Source of the DNA: Rhizomys pruinosus
Taxonomy: Eukaryota; Chordata; Mammalia; Rodentia; Spalacidae
NCBI GenBank assembly: GCA_009823505.1
Contig: VZQC01000355.1
Span: forward strand, 984,638-1,048,637
Reading direction: 5' to 3'
Length of the DNA: 64,000 nt
The position numbers and the translations under genes are program-made. A model generated the notes under the pieces. It did no database searches and was not told where the DNA came from. It saw only the letters and a list, made by a program, of their open reading frames with translations. This document shows positions 36,917 to 51,200 of the stretch, piece after piece (the stretch's first letter is position 1; every line of letters starts with the position of its first letter).

Positions 36917-39900
36917 CGCATGCATGTAAATAAAATAAAAATCTTAAAAACATATCTTCAGGTATTACTGGACATCCTGTGGGGCACAAAATCTGCTTTA
37001 GTTAAAACAGCTGGTATGAAGCAAAATAATGATTGAATTAAGAAATTGTAAACCAGTCATACCTTTATGTGCAAAGTACTGTCTCAAAGGATTACAGATT
37101 GACTTAATCCTGAGTTAGACTAGCATTTCATATATAGAGAGATAAGACAAACAGCACAGTGACAGAATTATCACAAGACCATGCACAATCGTTACACAGA
37201 AGCTGCACATTTAATAAAGCAATATTGATGCTATTAATAATGTCATATTCGTTGGCCTCTACAACTTGAAATTATAGGGGGTCTGGCTCCCTGCTCCAGG
37301 GGTGCTAAGCATGTAGAGACAGTCAAGCATCAAAATGATGCCACAGGTGACAGATCTGGGGTTAGGAATGATCAATGGTAGTTCTGGAAAACCAGTTTTT
37401 CTCCCTAATAGTTAAGTGAGGTTTTCTGAGTGACTGATAGATCTTGGCCTGGAGGACTGACTTCTAGAACTCTATTAGTCAGGCCACAGGCATCTGGGAA
37501 GTTCTGGTGGCTCAAGTCCTGAGCTTGAGGTGGTGTGGACTCCAAGATTCAAGGCATAGAGAGCCCCTTCCCTTCTCTCTACGTGACAGAGTTCTCTCCT
37601 GCACAGTCTGAGAGTCACTGTGGTAGGGTGTCTAGGTATATAGGATGTCCAAGAGAAGTGGACTGCCCATCTGCGGTAGGCCGGAGCAGAGCTCTGAATG
37701 ACACATGGAGGCTAACAGGAGTGTGTGCCAGTACAAAAGCCTTGAGAGTTGAAAGAGGCAAGTGCACGGAGGGTGAGCTGCTCTCCTGGCCAGAGCAGAG
37801 AGAGGAGTGCGAACCCTGGGTAAGATGCAGAACTGGACGAAGCAGCAAAAGTGGTCCATCACTGAATCACATCCTCCAAAAGTGAGATGCCATCTGTGCT
37901 CTGACACCTGCTGTGGGCATGTTCCATAGACCATTGATAAGTGCTCCGTGATCTGGGTGATCTGCGACATAGAGCGAGTTGCTGGGGGCAGAGCCCATGA
38001 AGATCTTTTGAATGAGAGCATCAAAGCCTGCCAGCGTGGCTTCTGCAGGGATGTTGCCCTGGTGGTCACCAAGACTGACAAACTGCACCTGCCAGAATAT
38101 CTAAGGTATGGCGCCAAGCTTGTGGGATGTGGGCGGCCTGGCCCGGGGGCTTTCCTTCCTGGGTTCTGATTATAACAAACTTGGCTTCATCTCAGGCTTT
38201 AGGAAATGGCTGTTGGGGATGAAAGGGAAGTCTGGGTGATTCTTTGAGATGTCAGGATGCTTGGGTGGGTTGTCTCAGGAGTCTGAGTCATATGACACCT
38301 CTTAAAGGGCAGCTGCTTAGTGCCATGCCATTCCACTGTCCTCTTCGCAGCTTTGAGGAGTCCCACTCATGCATTCTGGGCAAATAGTGCCTCCTCTGCC
38401 CAGACTATGGAAGGATAGACATCCTAGTTAGCTTTCTACTGCTGTGACAAAAATACTTATCAAAACCAACTTGGGGAGGAAAGAGTTGATTTGTCTTACA
38501 GCTCACAGTCCGTCATCAAGGGAAGCCAAGGCAGGAACCTGGGCACAGACATGGAGGAATGCTGCTTACTGGCTTGCTCCTCTGGCCCACACTCAGCCTG
38601 CTTCTTATATAACACAGGACCACCTGCCCAGGGGTGGCACCACCCACAGTGGGCTGGGTCCTCTTCCAACACTCAAGAATCAAGAAAACGCCTCACAGAC
38701 GCGGCCCCAGGCCAGTTTGATGGAGGAAATTCCTCAGCTGAGGCTCCCTCCACCCAGGTGTGTCAAGTCACAAACAGGAGGAACATTCCAGAAAACTACC
38801 CAGCCTGTTGTAGCATTCAAGTTGTGTTTCAGAATTTTCTACCTTAAAGATTTTTAACACATCTGGACAAAGTTCTCAGACTTTAGGATTTGGGCCCAAA
38901 GTAAAAGCCGAGAGTTTTTAGAGTGCCAGTCGGACGACTAAGAACGAAAGCTGAGTGTTACAGAAATTGGTCTGGAGAGTTTGGTGGATGTTAAGAGGTG
39001 TGTCAGCTTCCATGTAGATCTCTGTCTCCCAGCAACCTGCATGAACTTACCTCCCATATGGGGACACCTTTGAGAGTGAAAAGGGACCAGTGGAACAGGT
39101 ATGAACAGAGCTCAGCTGGGCACACACGGTCCTGGGATGCAATGGCACTGCTCCTACAAGAGCCGCTTTTACTGCTGTTTCAGTCCTCCCAGGCTCACCA
39201 AAGCTCAAGTATGACTGGCGTCTTCAGGAATGTATTTTCTCTCGGGGTCTGGGATAGGATCTCAGAGTCATTCCCTACTTCCCTTCAGTTTCTCCTTGCC
39301 CCATTCCCTAGCACATAATAATATCTCAAGATCACCCTTTTCGGCACCAACACTGAAGCTAAGCACCATTAAATCTGCTTGGGGCTGAGCACTGCCTAAT
39401 CACTGGGTCCTCTCCCCAGAAGGTTGTCTGAGAAGGTGGAGCTAATGCTCTGGGAACTGGGGGGCCGAGAGTTCTATTTTCTGATTAAGACAGGGAGTGA
39501 GGTTACAGGAGACTTCTAGAGTGCAAAATGCTGGCTTGCCATAGAGAAATGAAGCCCCCCATTTTTCCACAAGGGCACTGGAAATAGGAGAAAGGGAGAG
39601 AGAGAGAAAAAGAGGTGGAGGGAGAGGTAAAGAAAAGGGAGAGAAGAAAGGAAGGAAGGAGGAAGGAAGGAAGGAAGGAAGGAGAGAGAGGGAGAGAGAC
39701 ACAGAGAGAGAGACAGAGACACACAGAGAGAATTTCAAGTCAAAGAAGTGCTTATACGAAGGCACAGGGCAATATCTGTCTACTCTGCCTTCAGGTAAAA
39801 GATATTTGCCAAGACACAAAATCAAAGTTCCGGGGCTGGAGAGATGGCTTGGTGAGTGCAGGCTGCTCTTGCAGAGGACCTGGGTTTGATTCCCAGCACC

Positions 39901-42900
39901 CACGGGGCGGCTAACAACCGCCTGTAACTCCAGTTCCAAGGGATCTGACACCCTCTTCTGACCTCTGTGGGCATTGTACAACACAGGTGCACTTATATAG
40001 ATGGAGTCAATACATTCAAACACATAAAATTTTAAAAGTAAATAAAATATTAAAAAATGAAAGTTCAGTAGTTGTGACTTTTTTCTTTTCATTCTAGGGA
40101 AAGAAAGATGAGAAATGTAAGTATGAACCAGGTGTTTTTTAAAAATAAGATTCGTTTTGTTTGAATTTAAATTTATGTGTAGGTATTTGTGGATGAGTGC
40201 AGGTGGCCATGGAGGCCAGAAGGGGGCGTAGGATCCCTGTATCTGGGTTACAGACAGTTGTGACCCCTCACGACATGGGCACTGGGAGCCAAACTTGGGT
40301 CCTCTGCAAGAGTAGTAAGGGCTCTTAACTTCTGAGCCATTTCTCTAGGCCTGGACCAGTAGTGTTTTTAAACAGTGCCTTTTGTGATTGGTACTATACA
40401 ATACTAATATATGCATATTTGATTTTCTAGCCCAATGTTACTTTCTAAAATAACATGAACCCATCATTTAATCACTACTGATAACCCTAACCTCTTTCTT
40501 TGCTTTTATTTTCTTCCTGAATGTAGCAAGCTATCCAAAGTCAGCGAGATGCTGTTTTACAAAGAAATGAAATGACCAAGCTACAAAGGAATAGAATTCT
40601 CAAGGAAAAATTGAAGGTGAGATTGTGGATTTTGATGTATGTTTTTCTGATTCTCAGTTTTCAGTTATTGAGAAACACACATACACACACACATGGACAC
40701 ACGGACACACACGGACACACACACACACACACACACACGGACACACGCACACACACACCAATTGTCTCTAGTGAAGAGAAGAACCAGGAGAAGGACTTGT
40801 CTTTGGAGAAGAGGCAAACTTTACGCAATAAGGTTCATGTTGCATTAATCATTCTATGGGAATCTCAGTATTTTCTTAATTTTACTATTTTGTCAATAAA
40901 ATAGTACAAACATAAACTTATCCTAATAGTCTCATCAATATAGTTTTCAATAAAGTAGAAACCTATTTGAAAATGAAGTATAAACAAAATGGTGTCGAGT
41001 GCTGAGGCAGAGTACCTGTACTGCAATACGTTTTATAATAATTTTACCCAAACTAAGTCTTCAGTCCTGGTTTCAAGGTAAAAGCACGTGGCTTATGTCC
41101 AGGTTAGTCAGCTGTTTTCTGTGCTCTGACTTCCATAATATAGAAGTAGAAAATATGTGTTGCGACTGCGTACAATTGAAGATGTCAAAGCTTTTGTCAC
41201 CAGTCTGGGTTGACCAGGCCTCATGCATAAGTTGGATTCATCCACAAAGTAATTGAATGCCAGTTTTCATGAGGTGATAATTCAGTAAAGCTGCTCTTAA
41301 TGTCTTGAATTGCTCTTGTTAGTATCCATAAAATGTGCATTTTATGGAGTCCTAATCATATTACTTCTGAAACTGGAAACATGCATTATTTCAATGCTCA
41401 ATTCATGACCATGTTGATTGTTAATAAATCCAGCAAATTGGTTTTGCATGAGCTGGGGCCTGGGCTGTAGCACGCCAGCCTGCAGCAGTTGTTGCTGTTG
41501 GAATGCAAGTTCCTTTGAGTCTCCAACCCGTACCTCCATAAATGATGCATAAATTCTCCAAACACTTTATTTATTTGTACAGTCGTGAAACTTTGGCTTG
41601 TGCTACATGCTTTTGTATGGAGCAGATTTAATATTAATCATAGAAAATACAAAGCTAAAGTTGGTAGTCGTTCATATTTAATTATAAAAATGAGAATTGG
41701 AAAATGTTGGGCAGAAGTCTCGAGAAAATGAGACAAAGGACTGGGAAGGGAAGGTGTCAGGAGAGGGCTACTGAGGTCAGAGACAAAGGACTAGGAAGGG
41801 AAGGTGTCAGGAGAGGGCGAGTGAGGTCAGAGACAAAGGACTAGGAAGGGAAGGTGTCAGGAGAGGACAAGTGAGGCCAGAGACAAAGGACTGGGAAGGG
41901 AAGGTGTCAGGAGAGGACGAGTGAGGCCAGAGACAAAGGACTAGGAAGGGAAGGTGTCAGGAGAGGGCGAGTGAGGTCAGAGACAAAGGACTAGGAAAGG
42001 AAGGTGTCAGGAGAGGGCAGTGAGGTCAGAGACAAAGGACTAGGAAGGGAAGGTGTCAGGAGAGGCCAGAGACAAAGGACTAGGAAGGGAAGGTGTCAGG
42101 AGAGGGCAGTGAGGTCAGAGACAAAGGACTAGGAAGGGAAGGTGTCAGGAGAGGACAGTGAGGTCAGAGACAAAGGACTGGGAAAGGAAGGTGTCAGGAG
42201 AGGCCAGAGACAAAGGACTAGGAAGGGAAGGTGTCAGGAGAGGAAGAGTGAGGCCAGAGACAAAGGACTAGGAAGGGAAGGTGTCAGGAGAGGGCAAGTG
42301 AGGTCAGAGACAAAGGACTGGGAAGGGAAGGTGTCAGGAGAGGACAGTGATGTCAGAGAAGGCTGGGGAGGAGAGCGGCAGGGAGGGAGTATGCACAACA
42401 GTTTCAAAGCTGTAGAGAGGTTTTATGAGAAAAAGCTTGGGGACAAGTTAGAAGATCCTCCATGAACATTCTCCAGACCATATGTAAAGCAGGGTTGTGG
42501 TGCATCGTGACAGAAATTTGCCAGGATTAGAGGAGAGGAGGGCTGTACACACACACACACACACACACACACCCCACTATTATACACACATTTCTCTCCT
42601 GCTGTTTGATGCAGACCTTGCTCTGAGTGCTGGGGGAAAGAGTTGAAAGGGTTCTTTGTTAAGGTGTTCAGTTCTTTTCATCCTCTCTCTAAATCTTCCG
42701 AGACTCACCACATATCTGGCCTAACTGGGCTCTATGATGAAAACACCATTAGAAGCAACAGGCATTTACTTCTTATATTCTGAAGGTTGGAGTCCAAGGT
42801 CAAGGGCTGGCATGTTTGGTGTCACAGAGTGATGGTCGTCTTCTCCCTGTGACCTCACATGAGGCAAAGGGTGTGGGCTCTCTAGGGTCTTTTTTTTTAT

Positions 42901-44656
42901 AAGGCTACTATTGACGAGGATTCCACCCTCATAACCTAACCTCTTCACAACCATTCACCCCCTAAAATACTGCTTTCAGGTCTAGGATTTCAACATATGG
43001 ATTTTTTTTCCCCACTAATATCAAATGTATATCACTTTTGTTTCCAGGCCTTTCCATGTAAACAAAACCAAAATTTCCTTTCAGTGCTAAATCAGAATAT
43101 GATCTTTCAAAAATTTATTTATGTATTTATTTATTGATTGATTGTTTGAGTATGAGTGTTTTGCCTATATGGATGTAAGTGCACCATGTGCATGCAATGC
43201 CTGTGGAGGCCAGAAGAGGGCATCAGATCCTGGGAACTGGAGTTATAGATGGTTGTTAGCTGTCATGTGGGTGCTAAGAACCACACACACCTGGGTCCTC
43301 TGCAAGAGCAGCCACTCCTTTTAACCACTGAGCCATCTCTCCAGCCCCCAGAAAATAATCTTTTTATTTATTTATTTATTTATTTATTTTTAATTTTATT
43401 TATTTCTGTATGTGTATGAGTGTACTGTCTGCATGTAAGTTTGTGCCCCCGTGATGTGCAATGCTGCGGAGGTCAGAAGAGGGTGTCAGATTCCCCTGGA
43501 ACTGGAGTTCTCCTGGTATTTAGTTATTTTTTATGTGTATGAATGTACTGTCTACATGTAGGTTTGTGCACCCGTGTCATGCAATGCTGCGGAGGTCAGA
43601 AGAGGGTGTCAGATTCCCCTGGAACTGGAGTTCTTCTGGAATTGGAGTTACAGACGGTTCTCAGCCGCCATGTGGGTGCTGGGGATCGAACCCGGGTCCT
43701 CTGCAAGAGCAGTCGGTGCTCTTAACTGCTAGGCCATCTCTCCAGCCCTCTCCAGCCCTTTTAAAGGCATTTTAGATGACAGTTAAATACAGCAGCACCA
43801 AGAATACACAGAACTCATTTGAAGGGAGGGCAATATGAATAGTTCTGATCATACTCACCTAACCCACCCAGCATAACCTACTCACCTGTAGGTTATGCTG
43901 GGTGGGTTACTGCTGCTACCGAGTGGCTTAGAGCACCAGATCCTGGAACAATTCTGGAAGCTAGCAATCCCAAATCAAGATACAGGTACAGGCAGGTTAT
44001 GTTCCCTCTGAAGCTGCAAAGAGGGATCTGTTCCAAGCCTCTCAGAATTTTTTTTTTTTAGCATGGAGGATCTACTTCCCTGGAAGGATGGAGGAACTTG
44101 CAGCCAGACAAGGTGCAAAAGTAATTAAAAAGGTGACATTAACACGAATCAACTTCTCACATCTAGGGTCCCATCTGGTCCTTGCGCTGACGGCTACCTT
44201 GGCTCAAGGTGACGTTAACACGAATCAACTTCTCACATCTAGAATCGCATCTGGTCCTTGCACTGTCGGGTTCCTTGGCTCGTGGCAGCATTGCCCCAAT
44301 TGCCACATGGTTTTCTGTGACTGTGTCCAGATTTCTTCATCTTATATGGACGTCTACCATGGCAGATTAGGGGCACAGCCTACTGCAGTGCAACTTCATC
44401 TTCACTCATAGTGACTCAGCTTCCATATAAGGTTATACTCTGGGGTCCTGGGGATTAAGAACTTAACTATGTGAATTTGGGGAGCCACAACTCAAACCAT
44501 AACATGGCACTTCAGCAGTTGACACAGGTGTCTCTGTTCTAGTATTTACATGTGTTAGAATCAACAGGGGGAGGGAGGGAGAAGCCTCAGCAGTCTCAGC
44601 ACGTGACAGGCCTCTTTTATATCCTTGCATCAGAAAGAGCTAGACAGCATTCTGCT

Positions 44657-44713
<57 letters not shown>

Positions 44714-46675
44714 TTATTTCTGTATGTGTATGAATGTACTGTCTGCATGCAGGTCTGTGCACCCGTGTCGTGCAATGCCGCGGAGGTCAGAAGAGGGTCT
44801 CGGATTCCCCTGGAACTGGAGTTCTCCTGGAATTGGAGTCTCAGACGGTTCTCGGCCGCCATGTGGGTGCTGGGGCTCGAACCTGGGTCCTCTGCAAGAG
44901 CGGTTGGTGCTCTTAACCGCTAGGTCATCTCTCCATCCCTTAAAAAAGTTTTTTTTTTTATTTCTGTATGTGTATGTATGTACTGCCTGCATGCATGTCT
45001 GTGCACCCGTGTTGTGCAATGCCGCGGAGGTCAGAAGAGGGTGTCGGATTCCCCTGGAACTGGAGTTCTCCTGGAATTGGAGTTTCAGACGGTTCTAGGC
45101 CGCCATGTGGGTGCTGGGGATCGAACCCGGGTCCTCTGTAAGAGCGGTCGGTGCTCTTAACTGCTGGGCCGTCTCTCCAGCCCTCTCCAGCCCTTTTAAA
45201 GGCATTTTAGATGACAGTTAAATACAGCAGCACCAAGAATACACAGAACTCATTTGAAGGGAGGGCAATATGAATAGTTCTGATCATACTCACCTAACCC
45301 ACCCAGCATAACCTACTCACCTGTAGGTTATGCTGGGTGGGTTACTGCTGCTACCGAGTGGCTTAGAGCACCAGATCCTGGAACAATTCTGGAAGCTAGC
45401 AATCCCAAATCAAGATACAGGTACAGGCAGGTTATGTTCCCTCTGAAGCTGCAAAGAGGGATCTGTTCCAAGCCTCTCAGAATTTTTTTTTTTTAGCATG
45501 GAGGATCTACTTCCCTGGAAGGATGGAGGAACTTGCAGCCAGACAAGGTGCAAAAGTAATTAAAAAGGTGACATTAACACGAATCAACTTCTCACATCTA
45601 GGGTCCCATCTGGTCCTTGCGCTGACGGCTACCTTGGCTCAAGGTGACGTTAACACGAATCAACTTCTCACATCTAGAATCGCATCTGGTCCTTGCACTG
45701 TCGGGTTCCTTGGCTCGTGGCAGCATTGCCCCAATTGCCACATGGTTTTCTGTGACTGTGTCCAGATTTCTTCATCTTATATGGACGTCTACCATGGCAG
45801 ATTAGGGGCACAGCCTACTGCAGTGCAACTTCATCTTCACTCATAGTGACTCAGCTTCCATATAAGGTTATACTCTGGGGTCCTGGGGATTAAGAACTTA
45901 ACTATGTGAATTTGGGGAGCCACAACTCAAACCATAACATGGCACTTCAGCAGTTGACACAGGTGTCTCTGTTCTAGTATTTACATGTGTTAGAATCAAC
46001 AGGGGGAGGGAGGGAGAAGCCTCAGCAGTCTCAGCACGTGACAGGCCTCTTTTATATCCTTGCATCAGAAAGAGCTAGACAGCATTCTGCTGTTTTTTTT
46101 TTTTTTTTTTAATTTTTTTTATTAATTTTTTATTTATTTCTGTATGTGTATGAATGTACTGTCTGCATGCAGGTCTGTGCACCCGTGTCGTGCAATGCCG
46201 CGGAGGTCAGAAGAGGGTCTCGGATTCCCCTGGAACTGGAGTTCTCCTGGAATTGGAGTCTCAGACGGTTCTCGGCCGCCATGTGGGTGCTGGGGATCGA
46301 ACCCGGGTCCTCTGTAAGAGCGGTCGGCGCTCTTAACCGCTAGGCCATCTCTCCAGCCCCTTGTTTGTTTTTTTTAAACCTCCTGTGTAGACCTGTGGGA
46401 ACACATGCACATTCAACAGGGCTTTCTCTTAAAGTGAAGACTAAAAGATTATAGAGTGATCTTTATGTCTGACTCTAGTGTGCTTTTTCAGTGATGTTTT
46501 TCTAATTATAAGAAGTTTTTCTGGGACTACAGAGATGTCTTAGCTATTAAGAGCACTAGCTGCTGTTCTAGAGAACCCAGATTCAGTTCCAGGGCTCTTA
46601 ACAGCCATTCAGAAGTCTAGTGCCAGGGGATCCAATGCCCTCTTCTGACTTCCATGGACATTGCATGCATGTGGG

Positions 46676-46717
<42 letters not shown>

Positions 46718-48182
46718 ACACATACACACGCCAAAACCACAAATATATGTAATAAAAATAAGTAAAATTGTATTTAAAGTTTTTCCTCCCGTAATTCTTT
46801 CTTGACATTTAAAGCCATCATATACTTAAAACATGACTCTGCATTAAAATTAAAATGTGTATGATTATTCAGTAACCATCCCACTAAGAAACTTTTACCT
46901 TCCTAGAATGTTTGCCCAGTCTTGTGTTGTACTGTTAAATGTTTGAAAATAGGGGGCTGGAAAGATGGCTCAATGGTTAAGAGCACCGGCTGCTCTTGCA
47001 GAGGACCTGGGATCAGTTCCCAGAACCCACATGGCAGCTGACAACTAATTGTCTATGACTCCAGTTCTAGGGGATCTGATGTCAACCTCTGACCTTTGTG
47101 GGCATTGCATGATGCAGGTGCACTTACATAGGTGTAGGCAATACACTCATACACATAAAATAAAAATAATAAATAAAAATAATAAAATCTTTTAAAAAAT
47201 GTTTAAAAATCAGCTCTTTGCATGAAACAAAATAACCACAATAGCAAGAACGCCCTGCAAACCTCTGATTTGTACAGTTTTCCAACTCCTGTAGTGTAAA
47301 GATAGCCTTCTGCCAGTGTGATACCACCCAAGCAGGGGTGGAGGGGCGGGGGGTGGGGGAAGCCACGTGACAATCAGCTCTCTGGAGTAGGAGCACCTGG
47401 CTTCCACTCACAGTGCTGCCAATGTGCTTCTTTATTTTTTCATTGTTTGGTTCTGAGGACTGAACCCAGGTCCTCACACATGCTGACCCCTGCCCTGTCA
47501 CTGGGCACTTCTCTCTTGTCCTACACTATTTATTTTCCCAAACAGGATTCCCCTCTGTACATCTACATTTTCAAGTCATTTTCGCTGTACATTTCTTGCA
47601 GTAATTGATATTTTGAACACCCAAGAGAATGTTTTCCAGGTAGAAGCTTCGTCAGGACCTTGCTCAGAGTGAACAGCTGGCAATTAAGAATGTGTCCACC
47701 TGGGGGGATTGGCTTAGTCAGGAAAGTGCTAACATGAACCTCTGACTTCCACATGGATGCACGCGCAGCTGCCTGTATACCACACACATATGTGCCTGCC
47801 CTCACAATTATGAACTGAAATGAAGTCTGCTAAAGAAGTGTGTCTTTTACCATGACGGACCTTGTTCTGCTTTCTTTGTGCTTCTCTTGCTTCAGAGAAA
47901 ATTGCCAGCTGACTCCAAGGTTCTGGAAACCTCGGATCTGGTGTACACGGTCAGTGCCCAGGAGTACTGGCAGCAGGCCCTTCTCACGGAGGAAGAAACT
48001 GGTAATTTATATTTCTCATCTCAATCACTAATATTCTCAAGACTACGCATGGATGTTCGCATGCTGAACATCCAGCTCTAGAATTCTCTATGCCACAGGA
48101 AAGCTTCTTTTCTACCATGCCATAGTTTCCCTACCTTTTAGCACATGCTTGTATCTGTATATGTAAATACATATGTGTATAT

Positions 48183-48217
<35 letters not shown>

Positions 48218-51200
48218 ATTAAAATTTTTTCCCACCTTGTATTGTTGTGTGCCTGAGGCCACATTTTACCTCCTCTTCCTCTCCTCCAAATTTTACCAGG
48301 AGTTGGCAAAGGTCAAGGCATTGTTTGACCTGAGATTCCTCATCTATTCAGCTATGGACATCAGTTTATAAATGTCTGAAGGTGTGAGTACTTTCTTCAT
48401 GGACCTTAGAGTCTAAACGAGGAACTAATACTCATTCATGGTCAATAAACAAAAGGAAAAGCCAGACTTAGATGGTGTTGGTTGTGGGCACATTAGAGAG
48501 TTAGAAACCCTTGAGATCCAGGTGCACATGAGGGCTCTGTAGCAACTGGGAGAGGATCTGAGCCGAGTTTCAGTCTGAGCTCAACAGGACTTACATCATG
48601 CACACATTTTACTAGATGGGTACAAAAGTGGATGGAAGTTAAGTAGCACAGGGGTGATGTGTTCCCCAAATCAGGAGAACTGCTTGACCAGCACGCGTGT
48701 ATAAAGAATAATGTAGACAAGTTTCCATGTGCAGGAAGAATGGGGCACTAGGGTGGGTGCCATGAACCATCCTCTTAACAAAGGGGGTTCTTATCTAGAG
48801 TCCCTCACACCCAAGGCCCTTGTACCTCCCTACAGCCAGCTCCAGCTATTCAACACCAAGTAATTGGCAGGGACAAACATCTAGGGAAACAAAGAGCTGT
48901 GATTCTATGACATTTTCTTCTCAGTACCTTTGTCCAGGCAAAATATTATTTCTTTCTCTTTTACCTAAATGTTATGATTTTAATGCTTTTATTATCTTTC
49001 TGTCCTCCTTGCCTACTTGCTCTGCAGCAAGAACAAACCCAAAGGAAAGTCTCCCCCACCCCACCCAGACAGTGCTTTTCTATTTTGTTAAATAGAAAAT
49101 ACAGTTATACTCAGCATTGGTGATTTGCTATTCTTTGCTACTGACCTTGAACATGAGAAAATGTCCTCCAGTTGCTGGTTCAGTAGGCAACCCGCCCACA
49201 CAGACCTCAGTAGCAGTTCATTCGCACCATCAATCTGATCTTTCTACTTTCATGATTTCTGTTGTTGTAAGTGTCTGGACTTTTAACATTGCGCCGCTTG
49301 TGAATTCCAGAAATCCCCAAGTTAAGAGAATATATTCGGAAAAGGCTCTTGGATAAGAAGAGGAGGCTGGTGACCAAGTTTGTCACAGAAGCCTTCGGCC
49401 TGTTGCTCCTCACAGACAGTTTCAACTCAACAGAAAAGCAGCAGGTAAGGGAAACCCCAGGGCTGTCCGTCCTCTCCCTCTTCACCCAGGGAGAGCATTC
49501 CCTTGACCACACTAGCAAATTAATGGATGATTCTTTTCCTTTACCTATGAATGGAAGATACAAAGCCATGAAAGTCTAAGAGGACAAAAAAAGATTACAA
49601 AAGTATTAACAACATGGCATTTAGGTAATGACAAAGGGAAAACACTTGGCTTGGACAGGTGTACTGAGACGGTAGTGTCCAAATAGTTGGTCAATACTTG
49701 GTGTCTCCCTTGAGACAAGATGTGTTTAAATGATCACTGAGAGAAAGCTGGTTTGCTTCTAGTGGACTGCAGACAATCCTTGGAGACTTGGAGGAGCAGG
49801 TCCATGCTCCAGTGTGGACAATGTTCATCTGTCCAGGGATTTCCTTTGTGCTTCTGTGCTCTCAGAATCTTGGGCAGAGCAGTGCTGAATTAATCACTTT
49901 TCATGGCACCGGGACAGCATATCCCTCTGAAACAATTACAGAGGGAGGGTTTATTCTGGCTCACAGTTCAGGAGATCCAGCCCATCATGGTGATGGGGAA
50001 CCTGTGGCTGTGTGGACTCAAGGCTGGTCCGTAACTTTTAAGGCCAACCTCTACTGCCCAAGGGCCCTACGTGTGTCAGCTGGGCCCTATGTCCAATATT
50101 CCACAACCTCCCTGAACAGCGCTACCAGCTGCAGATGAGCCTTTGAGGGACATGGCAAACCATCACAGGCAATGTGATGAGAGGAAACTAGAGTGGAAGG
50201 GTTTCAGCTAAAAGTTTAGACCATTATCCCCACAGTTGAGATTGCAGACCTTCTGAATGTCTAGTTAAGCATTATGCTTTGTCAAAGAAATGAAGAGATT
50301 TCTCTTTGATAGATGGCTTTGCTTTTGCCTTAATAGAAGAGGGCTAAGCTGCTGAAGAGACTTATGGAAAGAGTCAGTCCCGTTGCTCAATCACAACTGG
50401 TTTGCTTCTTTCTAAGAGATGGGTTGTAAGACAGCAGCCAGTCTGCATAGGAAAACAGAACTGAGGCGCATAAGCTACTGCAGGTTGCCCAGCGAACTAG
50501 TCCCTTAGCCCCCATACCCAGCCCAGGAAGCCAGTCCTTTGTCTCCAAGTCTACAGACTCCCAGGAGATCCAAGTGCCATCTCTAGTAATAAGACAGGAA
50601 ATCAGACAATAACTTCTGTAACCATCGGCCCCAAGTGGCCAGGATTTGATGACTAGCTTCCCTAACCTTTATCCTAGCCTGACAACCAGCCAGAGAAAGC
50701 CAATGATGTAGCCCTAACCAACCACCCAGGAGGTTCTTCTTCCTGTTAGTCCATCTGCAGCCACACAGGCTCCACTCAGCATATGGTGAAGTCCCCCCTC
50801 TTCCACTCTGGAGCTTTCTCCCTCTTCCACCTGCTTTTGGGGCTCCACCAAATTCAAGTGACAGTACCTGGACCCTGGCTATAATAAGCAAGTTCTAAGT
50901 AGATAGCATTTGCTCTCGTCAGTCAGGTGATCTTTGTCTATTTCCCCATATGCATTCAGCCATAGACTTCTACAGTTAGATTGCCTGACTTCTTATTATG
51001 CCAGAACAGGGAAGGGCTAGGAAAGGCTCTGGAAGAGGTCCTGGGGTCCTGGGATGGAGGAACTAAGTCAACAGTGAGACTGACAGGTGGCAAGAGGCAC
51101 AGGCAGGAGGCCCAATCTCCATGTGAAACGAAGCAAGTATGCTAGCTGGCCAAATGCCTGTACCTGAAGGACTCCACAAGACGATGTAGAATTGAACTGA

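Noticed and set aside
44088..45846. Two identical 107-codon ORFs as a duplicated gene
   Set aside because: The identity comes from DNA duplication of intron sequence. There are no coding features, and the ORF includes an internal repeat.
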